NCBI GenBank assembly: GCA_965153355.1 | Contig: OZ231127.1 | Coordinates: 94,612,001-94,676,000, forward strand | Reading direction: 5' to 3' | DNA length: 64,000 bases | From: Flaccisagitta enflata | Taxonomy: Eukaryota; Chaetognatha; Sagittoidea; Aphragmophora | Shown: one piece after another, positions 63,179 to 64,000 of the stretch | How positions within the stretch are numbered: the stretch's first letter is position 1 | How the letters are laid out: each line of letters begins with the position of its first letter | Notes under the pieces: generated by a model | Told to the model about the DNA's origin: nothing | Database searches by the model: none | Seen by the model: only the letters and a program-made list of their open reading frames with translations | Made by a program: the position numbers and the translations under genes

Positions 63179-63266
<88 letters not shown>
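63114..63266. repeat. (TCTG)n then (CT)n
   Basis: TCTCTGTC mix then CT run to 63266 with one AT break. Confidence 0.96.
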
Positions 63267-63269
<3 letters not shown>

Positions 63270-63452
63270 TGTCCTCTTCTTTGTCGTGCCAACTCAAGGA
63301 CAACAATAACAAACCATTTTTGTATGCGGCGTGCAAACTAACAGAAGCACAATACAAACCGCTTGGTCAAGGACAACAATAACAAACATTTCTATATGTA
63401 GCGTGCAAACAAGGAGTGGCATTATGCATACAACAAAGTGAAGGACAACAAT

Positions 63453-63870
63453 AACAAGGCCAACACCTATAAGTCGCGTGCCAGACTCGTGATACTCGTG
63501 ACACAATGTTAGGACACATTGTCGGGACAAAATGTTGGGACACAATGTTGGGACATAATGTCGGGACACAATGTCGGGACACAATGTCGGGATACAATGT
63601 TGGGACACTGATGTTGGGACACAACATCGGGAAACAACATCGGAAACAATGTCGCGAAACAATACCAAGACACAATGTCGGGACACAATGTAGGGACACA
63701 ATGTAGGGACACAATGTCAGGGCACATTGTCGGGACATAATTTCGGGACGCATTCTTGGGACACAATGTCAAAACGCCTGTAAACGCCAAAAAAGCAAAG
63801 TGTTACCGACCGACGGACCAACGGACCGACCGACCGACGGAGCGGGTTGTAGAGTCGCGTGCACGCGACT
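63453..63870 (+). mobile_element. A-type element with 13-bp tandem core
   Basis: AACAAGGCCAACACCTATAA and GTCGCGTGCCAGAC; interior about 20 units of TGTCGGGACACAA; 3' end GACCGACGGACCAACGG, AGCGGGTTGTAGAGTCGC, palindrome GTCGCGTGCACGCGAC and TAAAAAA. Confidence 0.88.
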
Positions 63871-64000
63871 AAAAAACATTTCTAGGCGGCTTGGAGACAA
63901 CCCTGTAGTCCGCAAAATCAACGCGTTGCTCCGTCTGTTCATATATTCGTCCCTCAGGCCTTGGCCTTAGCGGTTGATTAAACGAAATCACATTTGTTTT

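Noticed and set aside
63490-63790. Cys/Val-rich frames resembling a repeat protein
   Set aside because: 13-bp tandem (TGTCGGGACACAA) read in all frames; no coding signature.

Overview
This is nuclear DNA of a metazoan, probably a marine invertebrate. The evidence is spliced genes with GT-AG introns, animal-type domains (DZIP3-like HEPN plus NACHT plus Kelch; CSPG repeats plus a transmembrane segment and a PDZ-ligand tail), degenerate TTAGGG-type telomeric tracts, and DNA transposons of the hAT, Tc1/mariner and pogo types. I cannot name the species. The repeat style (short elements with private tandem cores and a GACC/GACG tetranucleotide stretch) recalls molluscan pearl/HINE-like elements, but that is only a resemblance. 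Most of the window is repeat DNA, and nearly all long open frames of the SLSLSL, RERERE, KKERKK, FFLSFF, HHHH or VCVCVC kind are translations of microsatellites.

Region by region: 1-3.4 kb holds a (GA)n tract, a hAT-type element with a perfect 8-bp target duplication, and copies of a dispersed short element called 'A-type' here. 3.4-12.5 kb, plus strand, holds an NLR-like gene with the order HEPN - glutamine-rich coiled coil - NACHT NTPase - Kelch propeller. It is damaged or misassembled at two points: a frame change near 5.95 kb, and an 81-bp minisatellite of about 31 units (9.2-11.78 kb) that fills the intron and runs into the last Kelch exon, leaving no splice acceptor. 12.5-18.6 kb is intergenic and transposon-rich.

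18.6-46.0 kb, minus strand, holds the 3' half of a CSPG4/NG2/kon-tiki-type proteoglycan gene. I assembled eleven coding exons (46032 down to 18614); intron phases agree at nine of the ten junctions. They give three CSPG repeats, an acidic and Gly-rich insert, one transmembrane helix, a long low-complexity cytoplasmic tail and a C-terminal ERWV PDZ ligand. One internal frame break lies in a GGA tract of the tail, which accounts for the one inconsistent junction. The upstream exons were not found and should lie to the right or beyond the window. The two genes converge tail to tail. 46-64 kb contains no gene I can recognise, only transposons, tandem arrays and microsatellites, with Tc1-like and possible pogo-like transposase remnants.

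Repeat layers: about thirty A-type copies or fragments; a 'B-type' family with ends reading GGCAGCGGCCCC and about 20-bp internal repeats; three copies of a roughly 270-bp inverted-repeat element; a 4.7-kb long-inverted-repeat element; several solo TIR elements; a 77-bp perfect palindrome; and about forty microsatellites, several of which form the polypyrimidine tracts of CSPG4 splice acceptors.
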